Source: Psettodes erumei (taxonomy: Eukaryota; Chordata; Actinopteri; Pleuronectiformes; Psettodidae). Taken from it: a stretch of 64,000 bases of DNA. A model generated the notes under the pieces. The model did no database searches, was not told the origin of the DNA, and was given only the letters and a program-made list of their open reading frames with translations. Position 1 is the first letter of the stretch, and each line of letters begins with the position of its first letter. Positions 12,964 through 24,239 of this stretch are shown here, piece after piece. The DNA lies in assembly GCA_016785225.1 (NCBI GenBank), contig JAFBJZ010000901.1, positions 3,472,001 through 3,536,000 of the forward strand. The letters run 5' to 3'. Position numbers and translations under genes: made by a program.

Positions 12964-13280
12964 GGAGGGAGTTACATGCTGATGTGCAATCTGTAAGTGG
13001 GGCATATCTGCTCTGAGCTGCCTTTTCCTTGAGATCAATACCTTTATATTGCCACATATCTGTACAGCGGAATAATTAAAGATAATAAAAAGCGGCTCGG
13101 GGTTTGGAGATAAACTCATCCGGCGGGACATAGCCTATATTCTGCACGCTCAAAGTGCAAACTGCAAAAAACAGACGCTACATACTCAGTCGGTTGTTGT
13201 TTTTTTAAAGCGAGTTTTAGGAGAATGAGGTTTGGTTGGTCTGCAGAGGAGCAAACAGCGGTCCTCATAAACCAGCTTAC

Positions 13281-13390
13281 CGGCTTCGGAGTGATGTCTG
13301 TGGTGGTGGATGAGCGGCTCCGCTCCAACGAGACCCCTCGCACGTTATAAGTACGGTAGTCTGCGGCTGCGGCAAGTTACACGCGCACAC
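13281..13390 (-). other. fhl1: Candidate 5' noncoding exon of fhl1
   Basis: On the minus strand a GC-rich segment ends in a good donor (GAAGCCG|GTAAGC) at 13281. The exon with the fhl1 start codon has its own acceptor at 3672-3673, so an upstream exon must exist. This segment is the best candidate by base composition, strand, and position just after the slc9a6 3' end. The upper limit (transcription start) is a guess. The exon contains an ATG at 13343 whose frame would close two codons after the splice, making a 22-codon upstream ORF. Confidence 0.4.
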
Positions 13391-13799
13391 AACCTCAGAC
13401 AGGAAGTAAAGTCATTAGCCTTCAAAACAAAATGCGACGCTCCCCCAAACAAATGTGAAGTGAATTTACCTTCAAAATAAAGGTCAAAGTCACATTTCAA
13501 CACAGTAAATGTGACTTCGACTCACACCAGCCTTTGAGAAAATTGCGTTTGCTTGTTTGTAATAGTTTTAGTGCTACGGTGCACACTTGTTATTCTTTCT
13601 TGACCTTGGAAAGAGTAAAAATAAATAACTCAAGGTCCACTTACTAGTTTCATCCTAAGCTTTCGGTCTCAATCAGCAGAAGATGGAGTTTGTTCAGTTT
13701 TTAATGAGGTTATGATGTAGGTCTTGAAAAGAACAAATTAAGAATGAAAAAGGAGGTCATTCTGGGAGTGCAGAATGTAAAAGAGCAAAGACATGCCAA

Positions 13800-16579
13800 T
13801 TTCAAGATTTGTTTTTATTCACTTCCAGTACACTCGTAATATGTCTGACTGAGTATACACTGTTAATAACTTCAGGACTACACTGGGAAAAATCTGTCAA
13901 ATCCTCCCCTCAACATAAGTCCACATTTGAAAAACATTCACATACAGAACTAATGCAGGTGTACCAAACAGATTTAACAAACAGTAAAAACATTGATAAC
14001 CATTTCCAGATTTTTCGTTTTGAGCTGATATCATAAGACTTAACCTGTTTCTTCAAAATCTCCATATAAACAACGTAGGTTTGTTATGGCTGAAATACAT
14101 TTAAAAGTCAAATGAAAATCGAAGGCTATCATTTACTGGAAGAAAAACAAAAATGCTAATTTATGTCCATATCTCTGGATGATTATACATTAACTATTTA
14201 GAATACTGACAACAGTAGTGCAGCTTGACTCAATTTAAAACAAACAAACAAACAAACATTTTCACTTTGAAAATGTAATTTTGAGAAGGAATTAACTTCT
14301 ACCTCAGCCATAAATGTCTGCCTCAATGTGTTAGGAAGGCCTGTTCACAAGAAAAAAAAATACAGGAAAGGATCTAAGGAGATGAGGCCTCAGTGGAAAA
14401 TGTCTCCCACTGAGGTGGGAACAGAGCAGATGAGATCATTCGCTAAAAATGTCCCCAAACAGAGAAATAATGCTTCAACAAAAATTCAGCATCTTTCCTT
14501 TCCAAATTCAAATTTTGGCTCCTAAATGTTTCATTTGATAAACCATACACACTTTTTTCCATAAGTTCACTACAAAATGATTACAAAATGATTATATGTG
14601 ACAAAATATTAGCGTTACTTTCCATTAATGCAATATTTTAGTTTGCACTCTAAAGTACCAGAAAAAATATCTTAGTTAAATGCAGGCAGACGCGTCATGG
14701 CCTAATTATTTCTGAGAATACAATATTTAACGATCACAGGGTTTAGTGTCATATAAAAACCAAAAAGATCATCTTACTGCACATTAGCAAATCATATGTA
14801 TATATATATACAAATCTACATTAGGTAATTGAATTTCAGAATAGGCACTTTAATTCAAAAGAGTTCAGCTAGCCCTCAGACTCATCTTTGATGATATGAC
14901 ATCACAAAGACACAGCAGTTAAAAACGTTTGGTTTTTTTTCCAAAGACAATCAAACCAATGATGAGAGAAAACTAAGATAGAGACATTAGCCCTAATAAC
15001 CACATCAGTAGATTTGGCCAGATCAGCTATTCACACACACACAAACACACTTACACTCACACATACCTGTAAATTGCACACAAGGGAAGCTCTAGTTTCC
15101 AAGTATAAAGTAGAAGCATTTGCTACAGTATGGAGAGGAGTTTTTTTGTATTTTTTTAAACATGTACACACTGTAGAGGACAACAAATGCCTGGAATGAA
15201 AATCCATGTATGATTTCTACAATTTACCATCAGTGAGCAGTCATAGTGCTTTTTAGGAAAAGGTTTGTTACAACAGCCTTTCACCACCAAGCAGTCCTAT
15301 TAGGTACTGGGCAAGATAATCATTAATATCACACCACAAATGAATGAATAAATAAAATAAATACAACAAACAAACAACATAAATAAATTTGTGCTAAATA
15401 AATAAATCAAAGTTTAAAAAAGACTGATCAAGAGGCAGGCAGTGCTTAAATTCAAGATAATAGAGATGTTCCTGGGTACTGTTGTGAAGCAGTTTGAGAA
15501 TTTTTGGGTTGTTATTTTTGGCCTCATAGTATCTACAGTACCTTAGGGCTGCAACTAAAGACTGAAAATTATTTTCTCGATTGATTCATTGATTAATTGT
15601 CTATAAAATAATGTACTGTGAAAATCAAAAGTGAGCCGAGGGTAATGTGTTTGTCCGACCAACAGTCCAAAACTCAAAGATACTTGGATTTACTGTCATA
15701 AAGGAAAACATGAAATCCATTTGTTTTTGCTAAAAATATTACAATAACATAAGAGATAAATGATTGAATGATGTGGAATGTCAATACAGATGCCACCTAA
15801 GTTGCGAATTAAGTGCTACTCCCATCACAAATGTGGACATCCTTGTCGAGTTGCTTCCTCCTTGGCCAGTCACATTTCTTGCTTTCACTTCTTAACTGAG
15901 CAGGAAGCAAATAGTACAGGCAGCACTCGAGGTCAGGTCAACTGGTCTGTGGATACACTAGTGAGATTAGAAATTAGTAACTGTAGCCTAATGCTCCTTA
16001 ACAGCACTGAATGTTAGTAAGTGGTACCAGAGCAAAGTGTCAGGGTAACTGTGAACTGTCCTGCATGTTAGATACTGTAGGTCATCATATAAACACTTGA
16101 CAGAAGCTAGGAAAAGACAGGACTTTTTCTCAGGAGCAACTGCACCACAGAGAAAAAGGTAAACTGCATATAAAAAATGCCAGAGGGTGGCTTTTAGAGA
16201 GCGCAGATAACCACACTGGTACATTGCCCCATTTTTTCCATTCTCCTCGAATGTTGGCTAAATGTGCATCTCACATGAGCCAATATGCAGCCAATAAACT
16301 GGAGGTGCTCTCAATTTACAGTACCCTACCTTACATATAGTGCATTCACATTCAAGATTAAAGTAATCCACGTTAATGGTGGGTTAAATCAAGCACGCAT
16401 CACAAAGCTGAGATTATTTTAAAAACATTTGACAAGAGAGGTGGCAGCGTCAAAATGGAACAACAACAGTTTGACATTTCAATCAAGAATCAAATCAAAT
16501 CAACTGTTTTCTTGTGAAATCAGCTTAGATGATTGGAGATTTTTGAAACAAACTGCATCCTGCATCAGTGCAAACCTTG
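13800..16579 (-). other. slc9a6: Probable long 3' UTR of slc9a6
   Basis: AT-rich, non-coding sequence follows the slc9a6 stop at 16580-16582. An AATAAA on the minus strand (13819-13814) is a plausible polyadenylation site, giving a 3' UTR of about 2.8 kb. A fish transposon-derived repeat sits within it (15541-15775). AATAAA-like hexamers also occur nearer the stop, so shorter forms are possible. Confidence 0.45.
15541..15775 (+). mobile_element. Nonautonomous DNA-transposon relic (TAGGGCTGCAACTA family, probably hAT-type MITE)
   Basis: It opens TTAGGGCTGCAACTAAAGAC, then TTTTCTCGATTGATTCATTG, TCTATAAAATAATGTA, GTCCGACCAACAGTCCAAAA and TACTGTCATAAAGGAAAAC. This order is diagnostic of a very common palindromic element in fish genomes (recalled, not searched). 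Only the left half is clear, and the copy is diverged. A second copy in the opposite orientation lies at 42546-42740. Confidence 0.7.
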
Positions 16580-19500
16580 TTACAGTCTGTGCCTGCGAGG
16601 GTCAGAGCGTGGCGGGGAGGGTGGTGGCGGCAGGGTGACAGTGGTTGGTGGCTCCACTGGGTCGTCCATGGGCAGAACCAGACGGGTGCCCCTGATTGCC
16701 ACTTCATGCTCCGCTAGGTCAAGGTCTTGGTCCAGACCTTCATCAAACGGGCCGCCCCCAGTGCTGGTGGCAGAGGAGCCCTTGTGGTTGACGGTGCGGG
16801 ACCCGGATGCATCCGTGCTCACAGTCACGTCGGCATACATGGAGCTCACGCTGGCATCGTTTAGGATGAAGTCAGAGTCATCATCGTGGAGCTGACCTTC
16901 ATTCTGTTTTTTGGAGAGAGGAGAAAAAATAAAACCGAGGGAAAGTAGATTAATAGAAACACAGCAGTAGGAGGGAAGAACTGCAAACACACTTTGTGAT
17001 ACCATTATATCAAAACAATCTCCAAACCTCGTAGGCCTGTGGGCTGGTGAGGCATCGTGCCAGTGGGCCACAACAAGCAGGGAGAGTAGCAGTGAGGGGG
17101 GGGCCACTGTGAGTCAGGAGGGGTTTCAGGTAGCTGGTGAACAAGCTTCTGTCAAGGACTAAACAATTAAAACACCCTTACTTTTAATCAAATAATGTAA
17201 CTCAGCTAATTCTTTAATGTGTCCTAAGTTGGAAAAATTTGTATCAGTACCTTATCATGAAAGTTAGTTTTTTAAATTTTAAAGGCTTGGAACTGCAAAA
17301 CTTCTAGGAACTCTAAAACAATAGAAGAAGTAGCATCTATTTCAAAATACTAAGTCTGTGGCTCCATAAGTTGCAGAAAGATCAAGTTACTACTGTATAT
17401 TTCTTAAAGTCTTTAGTGCCCTCTGGTGTTCAAAGTTGAATTCAGCATCTACGGTTCAGAGGACGAGATATCAAATACGTAATCCACGGCTCAAAGGATA
17501 CTTGTGGTCAAAGTTGTACCAGATCCTGAAAGGCCAGGCGCTCTCATGTTTCTTGTTCCTCCGCTGTGATCCATCCAACACTGCAGAACTCTGTTAAGGG
17601 GAACATTTATATTCATTCACTGTCCCAAATGCTTTTATTTGACATAGGGTTAGCAAATTGACAATGCACTCAAAAAACGCTTAAATAACTGCTGAAACAG
17701 GAGCTATGAATTTCTAATGATTACTTACAGAGTGTTCTTGATCAGAGTCCACACCCACCCTGAAAGAGAAAAGTCAACAACAGTGATTTTGACACAAATG
17801 AAATTATCCAACAGGAAAGGCCACACAGACACGAGTGATTAAAACGCGTGCAAGCAGATGCACAGCCTTACGGTATGCTCATGAAGGACAGCATGGGCAT
17901 GGTGCCCCCGCCACAGATCCAGACAGTGAAGAAGACAATGAGGAGGGTGGTCGAAAACATCATCTGGCGAGCGTAAGTCGCAGTGTCGCGGATGGAAAGG
18001 GCAAAGGTCATCGCCCCACGCAGGCCTAGAGGAGTAAAAAAGGGGCCCAGAGTGAGGAAGTGTACATTCACCATCAGTTCTTGAAGCTCCACAAAATACC
18101 GCTGCGTTGGTCATATATGCATCTGTCACGATTATGCGCAACAATGCAAGTCAGTTGCATTTAATTAAAAAAAGATCATATTTAGACAACGTCCTGCATA
18201 ATTAAGGTAAATTACTCTGTGGCTGTAATGAAACAATTATGAGCAGAGACATGAAGGAGATTTCTTTTATTAGCCTGTCTCAAAACTAAATGTCAGCTGA
18301 CGTACGGGCTGTTATTCATAACAATACTGCTTATGAGTGGGAGAGTGAGAGTCTTATCTATGCTACTGGCTAATGTTTCCAAACTTCCACTGACAGTTTA
18401 TCTTCACGGAACAACGTCATGGTTGAGGAGGAACTTACTCAGAATGGTTATAGAGAAACTTTATTCATCTTTACTAGGTAAAAAATGAAGACTCCAGAGA
18501 CTGTACGCACCGGCAAACATCATGACGTGCTGAAAGTTGGACCCGATCTTGTTCTTGCGGCCCAGGTTGAGCAGGAAGGACAGAGGGTAGATGTTTGCTG
18601 CTCTACCCAGAAACACTGCCACCTACGCCACACAAGAAGGTCAAGGATACAACACAGTGAAACAGTGTGAGCAGGCTGGAAATAAAACGTGGGTAGATGA
18701 CAATACAGAGATTCTGTCTCAGTTAAATAATCTGTGTTTTAAATTGGCTCCCTGAAGCATAAAAGTGTAGACTAGTAGTTTGGAGTTGTTAGCATCATCA
18801 CAATATTTACTAGACTAAACTAGACTAACAACAGCGATTATGTGAAACAACACTTTGTCAGATAGCCACTCATCTCTGGAGCAACAGAGAGGTAGACAGT
18901 AAAGCATACAAAGGCTCCAATGATGAACAAAGGGTTGAAGACGTGTGACTGGAAGGAGAAGAGAGTCAGGCCCATGTAGGAGAAGATGAAGTTCTCTGCC
19001 AGGAAGTTCAGCAGCTCAAATAGCTGAGGAGGAAGAGACAAACAAATAGACATACTGAAAACTCCCCCCTGTATTCAATGATTAAAGTGAGTTCTATAAT
19101 AGAAGTCACATTGGGATCACTGGGGTTGCATTTCACCTGTTTGGTCCTGTCCTGAGATTCAGGGGAGAGGTTGTTGTAGGTGTAGTGAGCCTGAGTGATC
19201 CCACAGAATAGCACGGCTACAACACCTAAATAACAAAGATACACAGACTTCACTTCAGTGTCACTTGAGACAAATTATACTTTAGTGGAGCGAGTCAAAT
19301 GCATTTCAATGAATTTACAATGAAAATTTTTAAAAATCAAGTGTGTTAAAGATGGTCTGATGATTTCAAGTGTTGTGGTGTGAATGATTCATCCCTCACA
19401 GTGTCATCGCTTTAAGATTATACTTGTAAAATATAAAAGTACTCAAGTAAAAATGCAAAGGATGAAGACTGGAACAAAATCTGCACATTGTATGCATTTT

Positions 19501-22500
19501 GTTTTGTTTCATGCAGGAGGCCTGGGTGTAGGCGTACCTGTGAACCCGCAGGCCTCGGCCAAGAGAAAAGTGCTCCAGGACATGAGGAAAAAGAGAGCTG
19601 TCTCCAGCAAGGGGAAGTCCCTCAATTTAGTAAACTTGGTCACGTGATAAAAACTGAAAGTCAAGGACAAAACAAGAGCTGGAACATTTACAGTGCACCT
19701 GCAGGCAGAGTGGGCTACCCCTCAAATAGGCTTTTTTTATTCTGAGTCAAATATGACTTAGAACAAAGCTGCACATACAATGCTGAAACAGCTGCAGGCT
19801 TCCTGCGTTAGAGGTAGAGCAACTGTTTTAATCACTGTGGTATTAGTCTGTTGATGTTATAGCATACCTGTGAATATGTTTTATTCTATTCATAATAATT
19901 ATTATCATTGAACATTATCTTGAGGAAGGACACAGGTGAAAGGATATGAGAGCTGTCATGACTCCAGTGGCCACACCAAGAGCAAAGGATCCACTAAAGA
20001 CACCTAGGAAGATGCCAAAGGATTTCAACATGGCCATGGCCTCAAAGCTGTGGCTGTTGTCTCCTGCAGGCTGGTAAGCCACGATGGAGCTGAAGAGCAG
20101 ACAGACAAGAGTACACAGAAATGAAAACACTGGCGTGAAAAACAGAAGTAGACCGTTACTGAAAACTCAGGAGGGGAAATTGGTCAAAAGCTACACACAT
20201 GCTCAGATGAAGGCACAAACAGAAATATTTTTAAAACGTTCCTCAAACATCAAATCAAACCTGCAGCAACCCAAATCCAATTCTGATTTTGTATAAATGT
20301 TGACTCCCACTTAAAAACCAGTAACAAAGAATTCACACACATGGACTGGAGTTGGGTTTCACAGTCATAAAAAGGGAAGAGGTTAGGGTCTAGCATGCCC
20401 ACTTCTAACTGGATCTTGGATCTCTCAACTCTGTTTGGTTGATATCCAACAAGAGTGCAAATAAGTAAAGAAAACTAATTCCAGGCACTACCCCTTTTGT
20501 AGCACCCAAATTACCTCAAGACCGACGAAGCTAATATCTAGTGGTAATAACCCTTATATACACACAGATTACCAAGCTTAAATAAAATAAAGTTTTCTGT
20601 AGAGCATGAAAAGGGTGAAAATGATAAAGGATTGGATTTAAAAGGGCTGCAGTGACTTGGGGGGTAGGGGTGGTGGGTCAAGGCCACTCTCTAAATAAAA
20701 GATCACTACAACTCTTCCAACACAACCACACAGGCAGCCCCCCCACCCACCGGGGGCTCAATGTCTGGTTTTGTCCCAGCCATTTCTCTGCCCCCTCGGG
20801 CAGCACTGAGCCATTGTCTCCTGGGGAGTGCGCAGCTCCGGCGCCGTGTCTACCCTGTTTCTCTAACCGGAGGAGAACACTGCATACATACGTACAGGCA
20901 GGCGACGAGTGACGTGAGGTGGTGAGGGAAGGCAAGCAGTGAAATGACAGGGATTGATGTTAGCCATGATTAGTGTCCATTCATGTGCAGCGTACAACAC
21001 AAAGAGCTGAATTTGCCAGAGTCAGAAGGTCAGCAACATAGAACTAGGGCTAAAGGACAGGTTAGCATTTTGTCAAATCTGTCTGAAAACAATACTCATG
21101 TGCACATTTTAAGTTTGTTGGTCACTTGTAATGATTCCAATAACAATGGCAATAACAGGTCTCAAAAAGTTCATATTGTTTTGAGGTCGACTTAAAAAAC
21201 GTGAACCTATCCTTTAATGTGGAACTGATGCTGCTTTGGTGAAGTGGGAAATACTGTTGCCGTGTGGGCTGTGTGTATATTTCTGTAGCACGTAATTGGT
21301 ACTTACGAAGAGAGGACGATAGCCACGGCATCATTAAGGACACTCTCCCCAAAGAGCAGGGCGTACAGGTCCACATCTACCTTCAGCTCATTGAAGATAG
21401 CCAGCACCGTCACTGAAATACAGAGGAGATAAAAACACCATCCACATGAACACTGTACTGAAAAAAGCAAGTCAAACGATGATCATCATATCAGCTGAAA
21501 GATACAGTGCAAAGCTGCCTCCATTGTTACTGTATATGTGAATACAGAAAGCTACTGTGATTATGCCTACCTGGGTCTGTTGCTGAGACAATGGCGCCAA
21601 AGAAGAGGCAGTCCGTAAAGTAAAAATCTCCCCCTAGCTGTCCGACAACTTTCATGAAGGACACAAAGCCATACATGATCAGCCTAGGAGGAGAGGAGGT
21701 TGTGTACGAGTCAAAAGAGACACTGGCACAACAGTCTTACCAGAGAAGGTGAGGCAAAGCCCATTATGCATCTGCATCTGAATGTAAGCACAAAACATTA
21801 CAGTTTCCAAGTTGGCCATTTACTTACCCAATAATAAAGCATGATACAACTGTTCCCATGAAAGCATAGGCCAGGATGGAGCCAATGTTTCTGAAAAAAT
21901 GTCTCTGGAAAAATATAAACAAGTATCAATATAATCATGAATGTATAAAACTTTTTATTGTCCTGCAGGGCAACACTGAATGATAGCAGTAACTAATTTT
22001 AAATGCTATTGTTTAATTTGTATATAAAAAAAACTTATTTATGCAAAAAACCTGAATAAATCCTTTTGCCCCTCTTACCCTTTTCAGACTGTAACCAGCG
22101 TGGAATATGATGGGAGGCAGCAAAATGTTGAAAAACACCTCTGGGTCAAAAGTCACCTGAGGGCAGAGTGTTACATTAATATTAGTTTTACACATCATGA
22201 ATTCCTTTTGAATTTGATTCAATTCAATTCATGAATTTGAACACTTTTCCAACTCTCTTCAGAGCATATATTGGTTAATGTGTAGGCAAACCAGTAAACT
22301 GACAACATTTTTGCATTTTTATAGACAGAGATCATGTTAGATCAGATACTGTATATCAATTACATTTAACCTGAGAATGTGAAAGTTCTCAATCAAACGC
22401 TTATCAGTATATCCATAAGACATATATTCAGTTGGTAACTTCATACACTCTCTCTGTCCATCCTCTTGCCTTTCTCAGCATCTCATCATCCTGCACTTGG

Positions 22501-23912
22501 TGACCTTTGCTCCGGCTGACTTCACCCTTCAGAGTGTACTCGTAAAAACGTCCGCTGACGTTGACCAACAGAGTGGCAGGACTGGCGTTGACGGCGCAGC
22601 TGAGGACCACGTCGCTCATGCTCTGGGGCACGTGGACGCCAAACCGCAGGATCACACCCACCAACAGGCCTTCAGGGAGGAGGAGAAGAAGAACAGGACA
22701 GAGGGAGTGAGCCGGGGACCTTGAGTAAGTATCCCTTGTGCAGCAACACAGGTCAAGGTTCTATTTAAGACACCAGCCTTGATTATTTGAGCATGCTACA
22801 TACTTGAATTTGGGCCACGTTAGTTATTCTGAAAGCAATGGGTTCATCAAAGCAGCTAGCCACTGTATGCTGTAAATGAATGATGGTGCAGGTGTCTAAA
22901 GGAGAATGAGTTGTTTTTTTCTAGCTCCTGCAACAAACATGCAACAACATTATAAACAATACTTTAATGTCTTTAACTTAACCTTTTTCATGTTTTACCA
23001 ATATCACACTTGCCGGCTGTACCTGGTCTCGGGTGTGAAAATGTAGAACGCCCGCACACGCAATATTTCTACCGCGTGCGCCCATGAACAGAGGAAAAGA
23101 ACCAGGAATAACTGGTACAAGTCCATAGGAGCAACAGCCCTGCACACAGGCAAGTAGAGTCAGTCAGCGACCTGAACTCCCCCCGGTACCACACACACGG
23201 GCCAGACAATGTGTATGGGCACCAATATGACACCCCCTGAGGGCACTGAAATTCAATATGGGACTGCAACTAACGCCCAAATCCCCACCCCCTTCGGGCA
23301 CAACACACAATGTAGCATAACAAAAGAAATCTCTCCACAGCCCCTGCTCTTATCAGAGCTGCGTCCCAGACGCGCGCAGGTACGATCGATTGCTGCGTTC
23401 ACACCGGCGCAACACTCTCGCTCCACTCTCACTGCGCTCCGCACGACAGAACGCGTCATACTCTCTAAATAATACTCCTTTGAATGCTAACACCACTGAC
23501 ATAAGAATAACAGTAAGAATAAGCCGTTAAATAAACTTACAGGTCGCGTTTCAGGACCTAACACCATCATAGCTAACTCGTATTAACGCTGAGTTAAATT
23601 AACCGTCACCGTTAGCTAACGTTTGTCGTCCTCACCATAGATCATGGCGAGTCCTGTTTCGTGCAGGAACCGAAACCGCCGGTGTTTGAACAACCATATG
23701 GTTAAAATGGTGAGTGTTAGGAGCATTATGAATATGAGAAGATTGGCGCTGTCCTGCCGGTGGCTTTCCTCGGCCATCCTCTCGGTCGCGACGTTGTCCA
23801 TCGCGTTGCTCTCGCCTTGGCTCTCGACGAACACGAATGTCATCAGAAAAGGCAACAGCAGGAGCGCTGTCGACGGTTTAACGCCAACCAGGCGTCGCGG
23901 TGTGATTCCCAT
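16580..23912 (-). CDS. slc9a6: Sodium/hydrogen exchanger 6 (NHE6), organellar Na+(K+)/H+ antiporter
   Basis: There are sixteen coding exons on the minus strand: 23912-23636, 22669-22470, 22156-22079, 21904-21828, 21683-21571, 21412-21307, 20089-19948, 19643-19538, 19225-19137, 19023-18910, 18622-18511, 18025-17872, 17759-17729, 17590-17502, 17133-17028 and 16903-16580. They total 2118 nt, or 705 aa. An N-terminal signal/TM segment leads to ESHRQDSANLLIF, then the exchanger core with SATDP (243-247) and GESVLNDAVAI (ND at 275-276), QPAGDNSH, YTYNNLSPESQ, and the cytoplasmic tail ending in HEVAIRGTRLVLPMDD. That tail and the fhl1 neighbour favour NHE6 over NHE7/NHE9. The protein alkalinises recycling endosomes; loss in humans causes Christianson syndrome. 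Unusual introns: intron 2 is GC-AG, intron 7 is AT-AC U12-type, and intron 14 is GT-AG U12-type. After the shared motif the C terminus is a proline-rich stretch unlike the human end. Confidence 0.97.
17134..17501 (-). other. slc9a6: U12-type (minor spliceosome) GT-AG intron 14 of slc9a6
   Basis: The donor after the codon for His reads AA|GTATCCTTT, the U12 consensus. The branch-point motif TCCTTGAC lies at 17158-17151 on the minus strand, with its A about 18 nt from the acceptor CACCAG. Joining the exons gives HNYLKPLLTHSG, the conserved NHE6 sequence, in frame. Confidence 0.88.
19644..19947 (-). other. slc9a6: U12-type AT-AC intron 7 of slc9a6
   Basis: No GT donor fits after the conserved GVMTAL. 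The exon ends CTC and the intron begins ATATCCTTT, the textbook AT-AC donor. It ends TTTTTATCAC, with branch-point motif TCCTTGAC at 19667-19660. The next exon then reads VTKFTKLRDF in phase 0, as expected for NHE6. Intron length is 304 nt. Confidence 0.9.
21050..21217. mobile_element. MITE with terminal inverted repeats in slc9a6 intron 6
   Basis: The left end reads CTAAAGGACAGGTTAGCATT and the right end, reverse complemented, TTAAAGGATAGGTTCACGTT. That is a TIR of about 22 nt with a few mismatches, around a 168 bp body without coding capacity. The body (AATCTGTCTGAAAACAATAC) recalls a common fish MITE. A clear target-site duplication is not obvious. Confidence 0.65.
22157..22469 (-). other. 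slc9a6: GC-AG intron 2 of slc9a6
   Basis: After the conserved DDEMLRK the exon ends AGAAAG and the intron starts GCAAGA. The next exon starts at a CTCAG acceptor with GTGACTTTTGACCC (VTFDP). Only a GC donor keeps the conserved protein intact in phase 0. The donor is otherwise near-consensus, as is typical for GC introns. Confidence 0.88.
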
Positions 23913-24239
23913 CGTGACTTTCTGTGAAACATTACATTACAAACATTACATATTACATTTGTCCTTTGATTTCTATCGGTTTTGTGACGGAAAACTACCG
24001 CTTGGGCGAAGGGAAAGCAAATGACAGCTTCCTCTTCTTCGTTTGTTGTTTACCGGCCGTTGGCAAACAGCGTTCAGCTGCATTTCCGCCACCGTCTGGA
24101 CTGGAGTGTGGATCGCAGTGTTTATTCGTCTGTACTCGATGCTGCTCGGCGGCGGTGACCACTGTTGGTTCTCGGTCCGAACGGTTCGTGATTGCATGTT
24201 CTCCCTTATTAGGACTTGTCTTGATTCTGACTGCATGTT

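Larger units (their letters stand above)
3672..13280 (-). other. fhl1: Large first intron of fhl1, no coding sequence seen
   Basis: This 9.6 kb stretch separates the proposed noncoding first exon (13.3 kb) from the exon with the start codon, whose acceptor (TTGTAAG) lies at 3672-3678. It contains microsatellites and at least three old interspersed repeats, listed separately. Open frames here are short, have no family resemblance and lack codon-like bias. Enhancers or alternative first exons for muscle isoforms are possible, but I cannot point to one. Confidence 0.5.

Noticed and set aside
16580..17107. A 175-codon open frame on the minus strand
   Set aside because: Only the part from 16903 down is the true last exon of slc9a6. 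The rest runs through intron 15 and exon 15 in the wrong frame.
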